NCBI GenBank assembly: GCA_019096065.1
Contig: JAGUCH010000007.1
Span: 828,501 to 892,500, forward strand
DNA length: 64,000 bases
Reading direction: 5' to 3'
From: Paracyclopina nana
Lineage: Eukaryota; Arthropoda; Copepoda; Cyclopoida; Cyclopettidae
The notes under the pieces were generated by a model. It did not search any database. It had not been told where the DNA came from and saw only the letters and a program-made list of their open reading frames with translations. This document shows, piece after piece, positions 10,190 to 19,600 of the stretch. Positions within the stretch are counted from its first letter, which is position 1. Each line of letters begins with the position of its first letter. Position numbers and translations under genes: made by a program.

Positions 10190-13100
10190 TCATTCCGCTA
10201 GCAGGACGATTGGAATTAGATTAGCGATGGCCTCGATCACCACTTTACAGTTAGACTGACCTTTAGAGGCTGGATCGACAACCCTTACTGATGCCGTTCT
10301 GTTGATTTTGTTGTCGTCCAGATGTACTTGCTCTATTACTCCCATCGGCCAGGAATGCCTCTTTTCAAATTGGCCTCTGTTGCGAATCAGCACGACTTCT
10401 CCCGTCTGCAGATTTTTTGTGACCTTTCTCCATTTTGGCCTTGACGCCAGTTGATTGAATAGGTCTGAGTTCCATTTGTCCCACAACTTCTGTTTAAAGG
10501 CCATGATTTTGCGATACTCTTTGAGTGGCAGCTGGCCATTGTCATTAATTGGTAGGACATCCAAGATCTGCGGTGACATTAGAAAGTGATTTGGAGTGAC
10601 GATCGAGGGTTGATCATCTGCAGTGCCCGCGACATATTCTAATGGCCGATCATTAATAACTTTTTCACAAACTGCAATAGCGGACCGAAAAGTGTCCTCC
10701 GACCACGCATAAGTGCTGTTGATGGCCGTCAAATGCGTCTTGAAAAGCTTGACAAAAGATTCAGCCAAACCATTAAATGTGGGCGTGGCCGCGGGGGCGA
10801 ATGTCCATGTGAACTCGAAATTACTAGTTGTTAGACGCCTTAGTTCCTCCCAATCAATTTTGTGTAGCTTCGAAAAATCTTCCTTGAATATTAATCCTGC
10901 TGCTCCGACAAAATTTGAGCCCTGGTCGGATCTGATGGATAATGGAGTCCCACGTCGAGCCATGAACCGGGTGAGTGCGACCAAAAAGGCATCAGTGCTC
11001 AAATCAGCGGCATCCTCCAGATGTATGGCTTTTGTTTGACGACAGGCAATGACGAGGACATACTTTTTGTCCCTTGCTTGACCTCTGGGTCTCTTGATGA
11101 GGAATGGCCCACAATAATCAATGGCTACATGGGCAAAGGGGGCAAGAGTTGCGCTTGGGATGAACAGATCTCCCATGAGTGGTGGTGCAGGCGTGGCTCG
11201 CAGCTTTTTGCACCCACTACACGAATTAAAAATCTTTCGCAAAATCTGACGCAACTTCGGCACGAAGAACCTTTTTCGTATTACATGCGCAAATTGGTTA
11301 AGGGAGACCGAATGCCCGATCGCGGAATGCCATTGCTGCAGATACGCCGCAGTTGCTTCATGCTTGACTAATAGGATTGGTCGTTTCTGTTGCCAGCCTA
11401 GTAGGGGTGCTGAGTCCAAACGGCCTCTCACCCGGATCAAAAAATCCTCATCGATGTACGCACAGCTTTTTTCTGGTTCGCTTTTTAATTTCCAATGCTT
11501 TGATTTAACTAGGAACTGCAAATCGGCCGAAAACATCACTGCTTGTATGACGCGTAGTGCCAATCTTCGTGCCAATGCGTGGCCATCACGACGTCGCAAC
11601 ATCCTGAACCAGCGCGATAGCTTTTTTATGAGGCCGTTTGGATTGTTGGCTAAGTGGCCAAGCCGATCTGCCAATGCCAAAAGAAATTTCGCCGCTGCTA
11701 CTTGGTCTGTGGCCATGTTAATGTGCCACTCAAATGGCAAATGCGGTGGCAGTGGCAAAGAAATTGCAGAGAAGACGGCATTAATGCCATCCACTACAGT
11801 AGCCTCATTGCTTTCGTCAAAACGGATGTCAGGGCGACTGGACACTGGCTGTTGTTCCATTAGCCGATCCGGTCCGTGGGACCATAATGCCGATGACGCA
11901 ATTTTGTCTAGGGATTCCCCTTTAGTGGCGAGATCCGCTGGATTTTCAGACGTGTTGATGTACTTCCAATCTCTTTGGTTGGAGTATTGCAAGATTTCGA
12001 GCACGCGCCTGGAAACGAAGGACTCCTCGATTGCCAGAGGTTTAAACAGCCACTTGAGAACCGTGGACGAGTCTGACCAAAAGTGAACAGCTGGCACTTT
12101 GAGCTGATTACTGTAATGAAAAGCAACTATCGTACCTAAATGCGCAGCTAAGAGTTCTTTTTGTGGAATGGAGCGTTCGCCTTTTTTACATAGTCGCCGT
12201 TTGCAGTGAACAAAACGCACCGAAATGAGATTTTTATCCTGCTGCCGAAGGTATATGACCGCTGAGTACATTCGTGAGGACGCGTCGACAAATACTTCCA
12301 ACGATAGCTTGCCCTCAGGGAGTGCCAATAGAGCTCTTGGAAGTCGCAAAGTATGTACTCGTGTGAGTTCTTCTAGGTATTGCTCCCATCGCGAATTGTA
12401 GCCCACATCCTCTATGACCTCGTCCCATGCGTTGGCCGCACCGCTAAAGCATACATCTTGAAGCAGTAGACGACCCTTTAGAGTAACTGGCTCCGCATAT
12501 CCAATTGGGTCAAAGCAGATACCATTGACCTTGAATAGGTTACGCCTGGTTAGAGATAGATTGAGCGGGATTGGCAACACCTTATACGATAGCATATCGG
12601 GAACAGGATACCAAACGCAGCCCAACACTTTTGTTTTGTCTACTTCTGACAGAGGAGTCGGCATTCCCAACAATGAAGGATCTAGCGAAGACATGACAAG
12701 TTGTGAGTTGCTGACCACCTTGCGAAGCTGAAGACCTGCGGCTGCACAAGTGTCCTTAAGTTCCATATACAGTTTGACGAGATCTTGCTCATCACATGCA
12801 GAGGGCAGGACATCGTCCATGTAGAGTGAATTGCGAACCGTGTAAATGAGATGCTCTTTGCCGCTTTCCTTGAAATGTTGATTGAGACAAAATAAAGTTG
12901 CAAAAGGGGCGGCGACATTGCCGAAGGGCCAGCGCGTGAATTGATATGTTTGACCGCGAAAAATGATTTTGTGGTATTTTTGGTCGCTTGGATGGAGCAA
13001 GAATTGAAGATACATTCGAGCGATGTCCGACGCAAATGCGTATTGATGTTTACGAAACTGAAGCAACACGTCACGCACATCATTTTGTAATTTTGGACCG

Positions 13101-16100
13101 GTGTGAATGTGATCATTTAGTGATTCTCTGAGAGTACCAAACTTTCTTGCACAATCTGTGACAACACGTAAGCGCATCGTGGTGGAATCATCACGTATTA
13201 CCAAAAAACACGGAATGAAAAAACTGGTTTGCATGTCCGCGTCACATGGAATGATGTATTTTTCCTTGATCCATTCGTCAAAATTCGCGACATATTGAGA
13301 CCACTTACGTTCATCCTGCATAAGTTCTTTTTCGTGGGCTGTCTGCCATTTAAGTACCTGATAGTAGTTTTTGGGCAGTGACGGAGCTTCTGGGTGTGAC
13401 TTGAAAGGTACTCTAGTTCCCATGTGACCATTTTCTTTGAAGAGGCCGTTGCGCACGATTAATTCCGCTTGTAAATCCGCTGACGAAATCAAGCGTTTGT
13501 TGTGCGAGCAAGGGATCTCCTCATATTGCCAAATCTTTTCGAGGTCCTCCCTCACATTGTCTGGATGCAAAATCGAGGCATACACTTTGTTTTTGTGTTT
13601 GTCTCCTTGATGGACCACTGTCCAACCCAGCTTGGTGTGGCGTGCAATGGGAGCCCCAGGTGGGCCAATTTTGTCGCCCTGGATGGCAACTTGCAAGTCC
13701 ATGTTGTCCAGCCCAAGTAGTAGTTTGCAAGGCTCGTCGTTGTATTGCAGAAATGGAATTCGGCGAAGATGTGGATAGTCTTTTTGCAGTTGCTGTATGT
13801 TGGGAGGTTGTACGCCTTGAGTGAACGAACTCGACGTGTTTGGACGAATTTGCTTCGGAAGATCGGACCCCACTGCTCGAATATACATGGTGGTTCGAAA
13901 ATTGTGTAGCCTAACTGTGCGATCGACGTAGCTAATTTGTTGCGTCTGCGGGCGGAGTTTGCAACCCAGATCTTGCGCTAATTTTTCATCGACAAATGAT
14001 TCTCCTGCATGGTCATCTAAACTACAATTTATTTGCACGTATGTATCAAAATTTGGACTTGCAGAGATTTCAAGTGGAATAACCCTGTATTGTGTGTGCC
14101 CTACAGTAGTCGCGAATGCTCCGGTTAATGATGGAAACGACAAGGGGTAACGATGCAAAAGAGTGTGGTGATCTTTATTGCATTTTTGACACGCAATAGT
14201 CGATGTACAATTTGCTGCAAAATGCTTGCCCAAAAGGCACTTCCTGCAAGAACGAGTGCGGCGCACAATGGACTGGCGCTCAGATGGAATTAGTACTTGA
14301 AGGACTCGACAATCCGGAAGCTTGTGTGTCGCTGGCTTGTTCTCTTTGTCGCACAATGGGCAACCGAGAAATATGCCGTCGTCAGTGACTGCTGCGCAAG
14401 CAAAGATTTCGTCGTATATGGCCAGGTCAGCTTCTTCGTCCTCCGATGTTGTTGATGTTGCTTCGGCGTTGTTGTCGTCAGTGACAGTTGCTGCTATTTT
14501 GACTGGGTTCAGCTTGACATTGCGGGCCGCAGATTGCTTTTTTATGATTGCCTCTTTGGCTTCCACAGTCTCGAGATGGCGGCACCAATTCTGGAAGTCT
14601 TCAATCCCCGGGCAATCAGTGTCTGAGCCTTTGGCAAGAAGGAAGTCATTCCAATTTTTTCTGGTTGACGGCGTCATTTTGACCTCAAAGTTGGAAACCA
14701 ATGAATTTCCCATGGCCGCATAACAGGCACGATCGGTGTTAGCCAAAAGTTCCATTGCTGCGTATTTTACATCCTGGATTGATGTCATGGAGTGCATATC
14801 GATGATAGTGGATCCAATGCGAGCCCAAATTGCCCCTTGATGCGTCTTGAACGAGGCATAACGCGTCTCCAATGCTTGAAGACCGCGGAGATATCCTTCT
14901 TTCGTCGGGTGAAATAGAGCGACGCATTGCTTAGCAGGGTGCTCAAGATGGTCAAGAAGCTCGAAGTATTTTTCATCCCACCCATATCGTTGATTGCGGT
15001 GAACCTTGCATTCAAAGGCTTTGAGGAACTCCTTGACCAGGGTGACATCCTTGCCGTCAATTTTCTGTAGATTTGATGGATTCTTCTTGCCATGAGTGTC
15101 TTTTGGATTGACGAACGTTGAGTCCGGCTCACCGTCCATCCTTTCGACAATTGTCCCAGAAAGCTTATGCGTGCCGGCGATTGACTCCATTATTGAGCTA
15201 CGGGAAAGAACATCGCGAACAGAATCACGCATTCTTGGAATACCGGTTTCATTAGTAGTAGACGAGAAGCGCATGGACGGCGGTGGTACTGAGGTATCGA
15301 CGATCATTGTTTCGTTTGACCTATTGAGAGGGCGACCCGGAGATTTTGGCTGAAGCAACGGAATCGAACTGACGTTAAATGACGGCGGATCAACTGGCTT
15401 AGCTTGCGCGTAGAATGTCATCCATGACTGCAAGACCGCGCTGTCTTGAGCAATGAGATCGACCGCTTTTTGATAGTACTGCTCGTCGACATAAATTGCA
15501 CAAGTGAGCCACTGCGTAGTGGCAGCTGCTCGTATTTTTTCCAATTGCGCGAGTTGCTCATACCTGCGCCCGATTTCTGCCTTATTGGAGATGACATTTT
15601 CATCCTCCGTGCAAAGGCTTACCATGTTATCTCGGGCCTTAACGTACGCGTTTTCATATTCGGCGCTTTTTGTGCTTTTCAGAAGCTGACGTTGCGCAAG
15701 AAATGAATCATTGAGAATTGTACCTCCAGAGTCGATTTGTTCCAACTCGTGCTCAAGGAGCTCCTTGCGCGATGCGTAGTCGTCAGCCATAGTCTTCATT
15801 TTGTCGACATGGTTTTTCAACGTTTTTTCGCACGTCTTGTATCGGTGTTCCTGAGAGACATTGCCAAGAGCGGCCTGCATGAAAATGGAGCATGAGTCTT
15901 CCTTGAGTCGAAACGCTTCCCTAACCGCCTCGAATGCCGAATTGAGTCGACCGATGTCAACTTCGGGATCGTTGAGAGCGGCGTAGAATTCCTTGCTTCT
16001 TGTGCCAAACTTGGCATTGGCACCTTGGTACCGCTTGTGAAGGTCATCCAATTGATCTTGATCGGGTGGCGCTGGGGAGGGGCCACGTGGCGACGAAGGT

Positions 16101-16108
16101 TGAGACAT
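10190..16108 (-). CDS. BEL/Pao Gag-Pol polyprotein
   Basis: One uninterrupted 1972-residue frame. The coiled-coil-prone N-terminal 560 residues are Gag. A C-x2-C-x4-H-x4-C-type knuckle pair lies near 610-650. The protease region is near 690-760; its usual D-S/T-G reads D-D-H (CSLDDHAGESFV). Reverse transcriptase follows with YMDDVL near 1095, then the RNase H region, a zinc-binding H-H-C-C block (WHSAIGH...CSGCKK), and an integrase core with AIDYCGP, RSDQGSNF and GLAESF supplying the D, D and E near 1660, 1726 and 1780. The C-terminal domain (FEKRHSWPMGVIEQV) is the usual BEL tail. Start ATG at 16108, 89 bp inside the 5' LTR. Confidence 0.93.
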   Translation of the reverse strand: MSQPSSPRGPSPAPPDQDQLDDLHKRYQGANAKFGTRSKEFYAALNDPEVDIGRLNSAFEAVREAFRLKEDSCSIFMQAALGNVSQEHRYKTCEKTLKNHVDKMKTMADDYASRKELLEHELEQIDSGGTILNDSFLAQRQLLKSTKSAEYENAYVKARDNMVSLCTEDENVISNKAEIGRRYEQLAQLEKIRAAATTQWLTCAIYVDEQYYQKAVDLIAQDSAVLQSWMTFYAQAKPVDPPSFNVSSIPLLQPKSPGRPLNRSNETMIVDTSVPPPSMRFSSTTNETGIPRMRDSVRDVLSRSSIMESIAGTHKLSGTIVERMDGEPDSTFVNPKDTHGKKNPSNLQKIDGKDVTLVKEFLKAFECKVHRNQRYGWDEKYFELLDHLEHPAKQCVALFHPTKEGYLRGLQALETRYASFKTHQGAIWARIGSTIIDMHSMTSIQDVKYAAMELLANTDRACYAAMGNSLVSNFEVKMTPSTRKNWNDFLLAKGSDTDCPGIEDFQNWCRHLETVEAKEAIIKKQSAARNVKLNPVKIAATVTDDNNAEATSTTSEDEEADLAIYDEIFACAAVTDDGIFLGCPLCDKENKPATHKLPDCRVLQVLIPSERQSIVRRTRSCRKCLLGKHFAANCTSTIACQKCNKDHHTLLHRYPLSFPSLTGAFATTVGHTQYRVIPLEISASPNFDTYVQINCSLDDHAGESFVDEKLAQDLGCKLRPQTQQISYVDRTVRLHNFRTTMYIRAVGSDLPKQIRPNTSSSFTQGVQPPNIQQLQKDYPHLRRIPFLQYNDEPCKLLLGLDNMDLQVAIQGDKIGPPGAPIARHTKLGWTVVHQGDKHKNKVYASILHPDNVREDLEKIWQYEEIPCSHNKRLISSADLQAELIVRNGLFKENGHMGTRVPFKSHPEAPSLPKNYYQVLKWQTAHEKELMQDERKWSQYVANFDEWIKEKYIIPCDADMQTSFFIPCFLVIRDDSTTMRLRVVTDCARKFGTLRESLNDHIHTGPKLQNDVRDVLLQFRKHQYAFASDIARMYLQFLLHPSDQKYHKIIFRGQTYQFTRWPFGNVAAPFATLFCLNQHFKESGKEHLIYTVRNSLYMDDVLPSACDEQDLVKLYMELKDTCAAAGLQLRKVVSNSQLVMSSLDPSLLGMPTPLSEVDKTKVLGCVWYPVPDMLSYKVLPIPLNLSLTRRNLFKVNGICFDPIGYAEPVTLKGRLLLQDVCFSGAANAWDEVIEDVGYNSRWEQYLEELTRVHTLRLPRALLALPEGKLSLEVFVDASSRMYSAVIYLRQQDKNLISVRFVHCKRRLCKKGERSIPQKELLAAHLGTIVAFHYSNQLKVPAVHFWSDSSTVLKWLFKPLAIEESFVSRRVLEILQYSNQRDWKYINTSENPADLATKGESLDKIASSALWSHGPDRLMEQQPVSSRPDIRFDESNEATVVDGINAVFSAISLPLPPHLPFEWHINMATDQVAAAKFLLALADRLGHLANNPNGLIKKLSRWFRMLRRRDGHALARRLALRVIQAVMFSADLQFLVKSKHWKLKSEPEKSCAYIDEDFLIRVRGRLDSAPLLGWQQKRPILLVKHEATAAYLQQWHSAIGHSVSLNQFAHVIRKRFFVPKLRQILRKIFNSCSGCKKLRATPAPPLMGDLFIPSATLAPFAHVAIDYCGPFLIKRPRGQARDKKYVLVIACRQTKAIHLEDAADLSTDAFLVALTRFMARRGTPLSIRSDQGSNFVGAAGLIFKEDFSKLHKIDWEELRRLTTSNFEFTWTFAPAATPTFNGLAESFVKLFKTHLTAINSTYAWSEDTFRSAIAVCEKVINDRPLEYVAGTADDQPSIVTPNHFLMSPQILDVLPINDNGQLPLKEYRKIMAFKQKLWDKWNSDLFNQLASRPKWRKVTKNLQTGEVVLIRNRGQFEKRHSWPMGVIEQVHLDDNKINRTASVRVVDPASKGQSNCKVVIEAIANLIPIVLLAE

Positions 16109-16181
16109 ATTGCCCGGAAACGCAACGAAAGCGGGGAAAATCTAAGCGATCCTGCAATTAGTTGACGCGGTTATACCCGAA

Positions 16182-16196
16182 CAACGTTGGGCGCCA
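16182..16196 (-). other. Primer-binding site of BEL element
   Basis: On the minus strand TGGCGCCCAACGTTG lies one base after the 5' LTR. It begins with TGG, complementary to a tRNA CCA end, as required for minus-strand priming. Which tRNA is used is not determined. Confidence 0.75.
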
Positions 16197-16197
16197 T

Positions 16198-16354
16198 TGT
16201 TTCGGAATATGATGAAGAAAATACACGTGAAAATACGATAGAGAAAATATACTTAGATGTGAATCGTGTGAAGGTTTTGGTAGGACTGACTGGCAGTTTG
16301 TTTATTTACATTCTTTTCTTTTCTGACATCGTTACCAGATAATTATTTTGTACA
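16198..16354 (-). repeat. BEL 5' LTR
   Basis: 157 bp, TG...CA ends, same as 6612-6768. On the element's strand this is the upstream LTR and would hold the promoter. Confidence 0.93.
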
Positions 16355-16675
16355 ATTGCTCACTTGAAGCAAACCAATGCTTACGTATTTGGTCACTATG
16401 AGAACTATGAGGAATGGGAATGTCCTCGGCTGGATGAAGGCAAAGTTGTCTTCTGCTCATTTAACACACTGGCTTCAACCTACTCTTCAAGCAGAAAAGA
16501 CGCCTTGGAAATATCAGTGATTAATTAGGGTGAGAAGCAAATGTCTTCCAAAGCAACTCCAATTCTTGCTATGGCAGCTTGAAAGCAATTCCTTTTCAGC
16601 TCTCAATGTAAGGACAAAAAATACTTTTGCACAACACTATATTTATTTTAACTGTGGCTAATGATTTTTAAATAC
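16355..16675 (+). pseudogene. Secreted-protein exon copy, right part
   Basis: Begins with the right target duplication ATTGC, then continues the duplicated exon (HLKQTNAYVFGHYENYEEW) through its stop and 3' flank, matching 6202-6521 with scattered substitutions. It abuts the 3' end of the decarboxylase gene on the other strand (stop at 16682). Confidence 0.88.
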
Positions 16676-16681
16676 TTATTA

Positions 16682-19600
16682 TTAGTGGTGCACTTGCAAA
16701 TTGTCCATTCCTTGCTTTAGTCCATCCACAGTGGAGGAATTTTCAGAGTCCTCCTCCTCAAATCTGCAAAGATAAGGAAATTGGTCAATTTTGGCTTTTT
16801 TTTAAAAATTTGATTGATTTTTTTTAAAGAAATACCTTTTGTTTACATGTTTTGGGGAAGTGCCTCGTGAGGAGCATGCAGAGTGCCCATGTGGTGAATG
16901 CGTCAAAGTTAAACGAGTATTCCAATTACGGAATCTAAATTGAGACAATGCATGAAAAAGCCCTAAAAAGAGTGCCTCGATGCTCTAATACCTCATGGAC
17001 ACTTCCTCGACTGGGGCACCATTCCCTCCCCTTAACAAAAAGGCCAAAGGCCAAGAAATCCAAGTATGCCTTAGAAGGTGTATTTTTAGGCAAATCATGG
17101 TAGCCCATATGTCAAATATTGCTTACATTGTTGGGCTCCCAGGTGGTGGTTGTTCGTCAAAGTAGCCCGATCCAGATCCAGACTTGTCGAAAGACTGGAT
17201 TTTCACGATTTTGGGGTTGTAGATCTTCGGATCGGAGACCATTCGCACGAAAAAGGACCGCTTGAATTGCAACGTTTTGCGATTTTTCGCCTCCATTTTC
17301 TGCACCAAATCTTGCCTCTCCTTTTCGAGGTCTTCCTCATCGAAAACTTTGGTTGTTGTCCTCTCTTCGCCCTTAAAACATGAGAAAAGCTCTCACAAAA
17401 AAGGCCTTTTACTAACTTTCATTTTAATCATACCAAAAGTTGCATTTTTTCAATAACATCCGTTGCAATCTTGCTCAGAGTTTTCCAGGCATATTCTGGG
17501 AGAAAGCACCTTGATTACGTAACTTTGGCGGAAAATCCACTATCACATACCTATGTCATCATCTGTGGCACTTTGGGCACACACGCAAAACCTGATGACA
17601 AACTTGTCATTGACAGAAGCGGGCACCATGTGCAGCCGACCTGATGCATTAATCGTTGACAAAAGCTTCTGATTCAACTCATCAGACCCTCGAAGTCGAA
17701 AACAGACCAATCCAAGCTGTGGGCCAAAAGATGAAAAAGCCATCATGAAATTGAAGAACCATTCTGGATATTAAAAATGCTCCAGGGGCATCATACCTTG
17801 ACTGTATTACAGACTTCAAAGCGCCTATCCGATAAGACATACTCTTCAAAGACTTTGGCAAGCCGACAATGCTCACGGATGTAATCTTGCAATCCACTCA
17901 CTCCATATGAGCGTATGACAAACCAGAGCTTGAGGCTGCGAAACCGACGAGACAAAGGAATGCCCCAATGCTGCAAAAAAATTATAATGTTTGTTTATGT
18001 AAATAGGTTGGTAACATTGTTAGTGATATCATCTTGGTAACTAGTTTTGGGTAAAGCTTGAGGTTTGCTCGGGCCTTGTCTAGCTGTTCAAAAGATTTGC
18101 TTTGCTCTTCAAAGCCTTTTTTCGAGTAACTTTATTTGTTATTTGTTTCGAACTTTTTTCAATTTCGTCTTAACAAGCATCGATGTTTTTTACCGTATAT
18201 ACTAAATACCGCACACTACTAAATATCGCACACTACTAAATACCGCACACTACTAAATATCGCACACTACTAAATACCGCACACAGCAAAAAAAAAAGGA
18301 AATGCATTCGAAAAAATTTGACAGTAATTATTCTAATTGCACTCATAATCAAAATAAATTGTTTTCACTTAGTGCTTTACAGTGCTAGTTCAATCATTAG
18401 TTTTGGTGTATAAGGGGGGGTATCGTTGGAAAGCTTGAATCTTTGAATACCTTTTTTGTTTTCTGGCAAAATACAAAATATTTACATGAATTTCGTCGCA
18501 TGACAGCAAAAAATAAGTAATGCATCAGTTTTTTCTTGAAAATTTTCAGGTTTGCCAAGGAAAAATTGAATTTTCTCGTTTTTTTCCGATTTACGTTGAT
18601 TTTTTCTATTTTTTCAAAAAAGACGGGAAAAGACTCAATCTTTCCACCAATATCACTTAAAAGTCCTTTATTTCTTGAATATGTGACACAAAGTTTAGAT
18701 TCCCAGATACGTCCAATTTTGAATGGACAGACTCATAGTGTGCGGTATTTAGTAGGCAAACATACTAAATACCGCACACGCTAAAAAAAAACGGCAAATA
18801 ACCGGATTTTGGCTAAGCAATCCAGATTAACTCATTAATATAGGTATGTGTTCATGCTTACTCGTGTTTGTATTCACAAAAAAATAATTTGTGTTTTCCT
18901 TCAGCCAGTTTGATAAGTTCATTGATATAATATAATATAAAATGCTGTGTGCGGTATTTAGTAGTGTGCGGTATTTAGTAGTGTGCGTTGCGTTGCGTTT
19001 GTGTGCGGTATTTAGTATGTACCGTTTTTTACTGATCTCATTTTTGATATATCTCCACTTCTTTTTACCCTTTTTCAAAAATAAAGGGCAATTCTTTGTC
19101 TGGCAAGGCATCAATGAGCGTATGAAAAACCAAAGCTTGAGGCTGCGTAACTGACGATGTTTTTTACTGATCTCATTTTTGATATATCTCCACTTCTTTT
19201 TACCCTTTTTCAAAAATAAAGGGCAATTCTTTGTCTGGCAAGGCATCAATGAGCGTATGAAAAACCAAAGCTTGAGGCTGCGTAACTGACGAGACAAAGG
19301 AATGCCCCAATTAAAGCTATCAACAATGATAATGTACGTTTATGTAAATAGGTTGGTAATATTGTTAGTGATATCATCTTGGTAACAAGTTTTGGGTAAA
19401 TCTTGAGGTTTGCTTGGGCCTTGTCAAGCCATTCAAAAGATATGCTTTGCTCTTCAAAGCCTTTTTTTGAGTAAGTTTATTTGTTTCGCACTTTTTTCAA
19501 TTTCGTCTTAATAAGCATCGATCTTTTTTACTGATCTTATTGTTGACATCTCTCCACTTCTATTTACCGTTTTTCAAAAATAAAGGGCAATTCTTTGTCT

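Larger units (their letters stand above)
6612..16354 (-). mobile_element. Complete BEL/Pao LTR retrotransposon, 9.74 kb
   Basis: Terminal repeats at 6612-6768 and 16198-16354 are both 157 bp, begin TGTTTCGG, end TGTACA, and read the same throughout. The 5-bp target duplication ATTGC flanks both ends (6607-6611, 16355-16359). Read on the minus strand, a primer-binding site TGGCGCCCAACG adjoins the 5' LTR and a polypurine tract GAAGGGGAATAA adjoins the 3' LTR. The interior carries a 1972-residue gag-pol and two further ORFs. Domain order gag, protease, reverse transcriptase, RNase H region, integrase is that of BEL/Pao. Matching LTRs and unbroken ORFs mean a recent insertion. Confidence 0.95.

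Noticed and set aside
16616-16682. Extension of the secreted-protein gene through BEL to a downstream exon
   Set aside because: The sequence after BEL is the continuation of the duplicated copy, not a new exon of the intact gene, which already ends at 6375.
18201-18284. CRISPR-like regular repeat
   Set aside because: Units are contiguous 17-mers without unique spacers, in an animal intron, and belong to the inverted ends of a mobile element.
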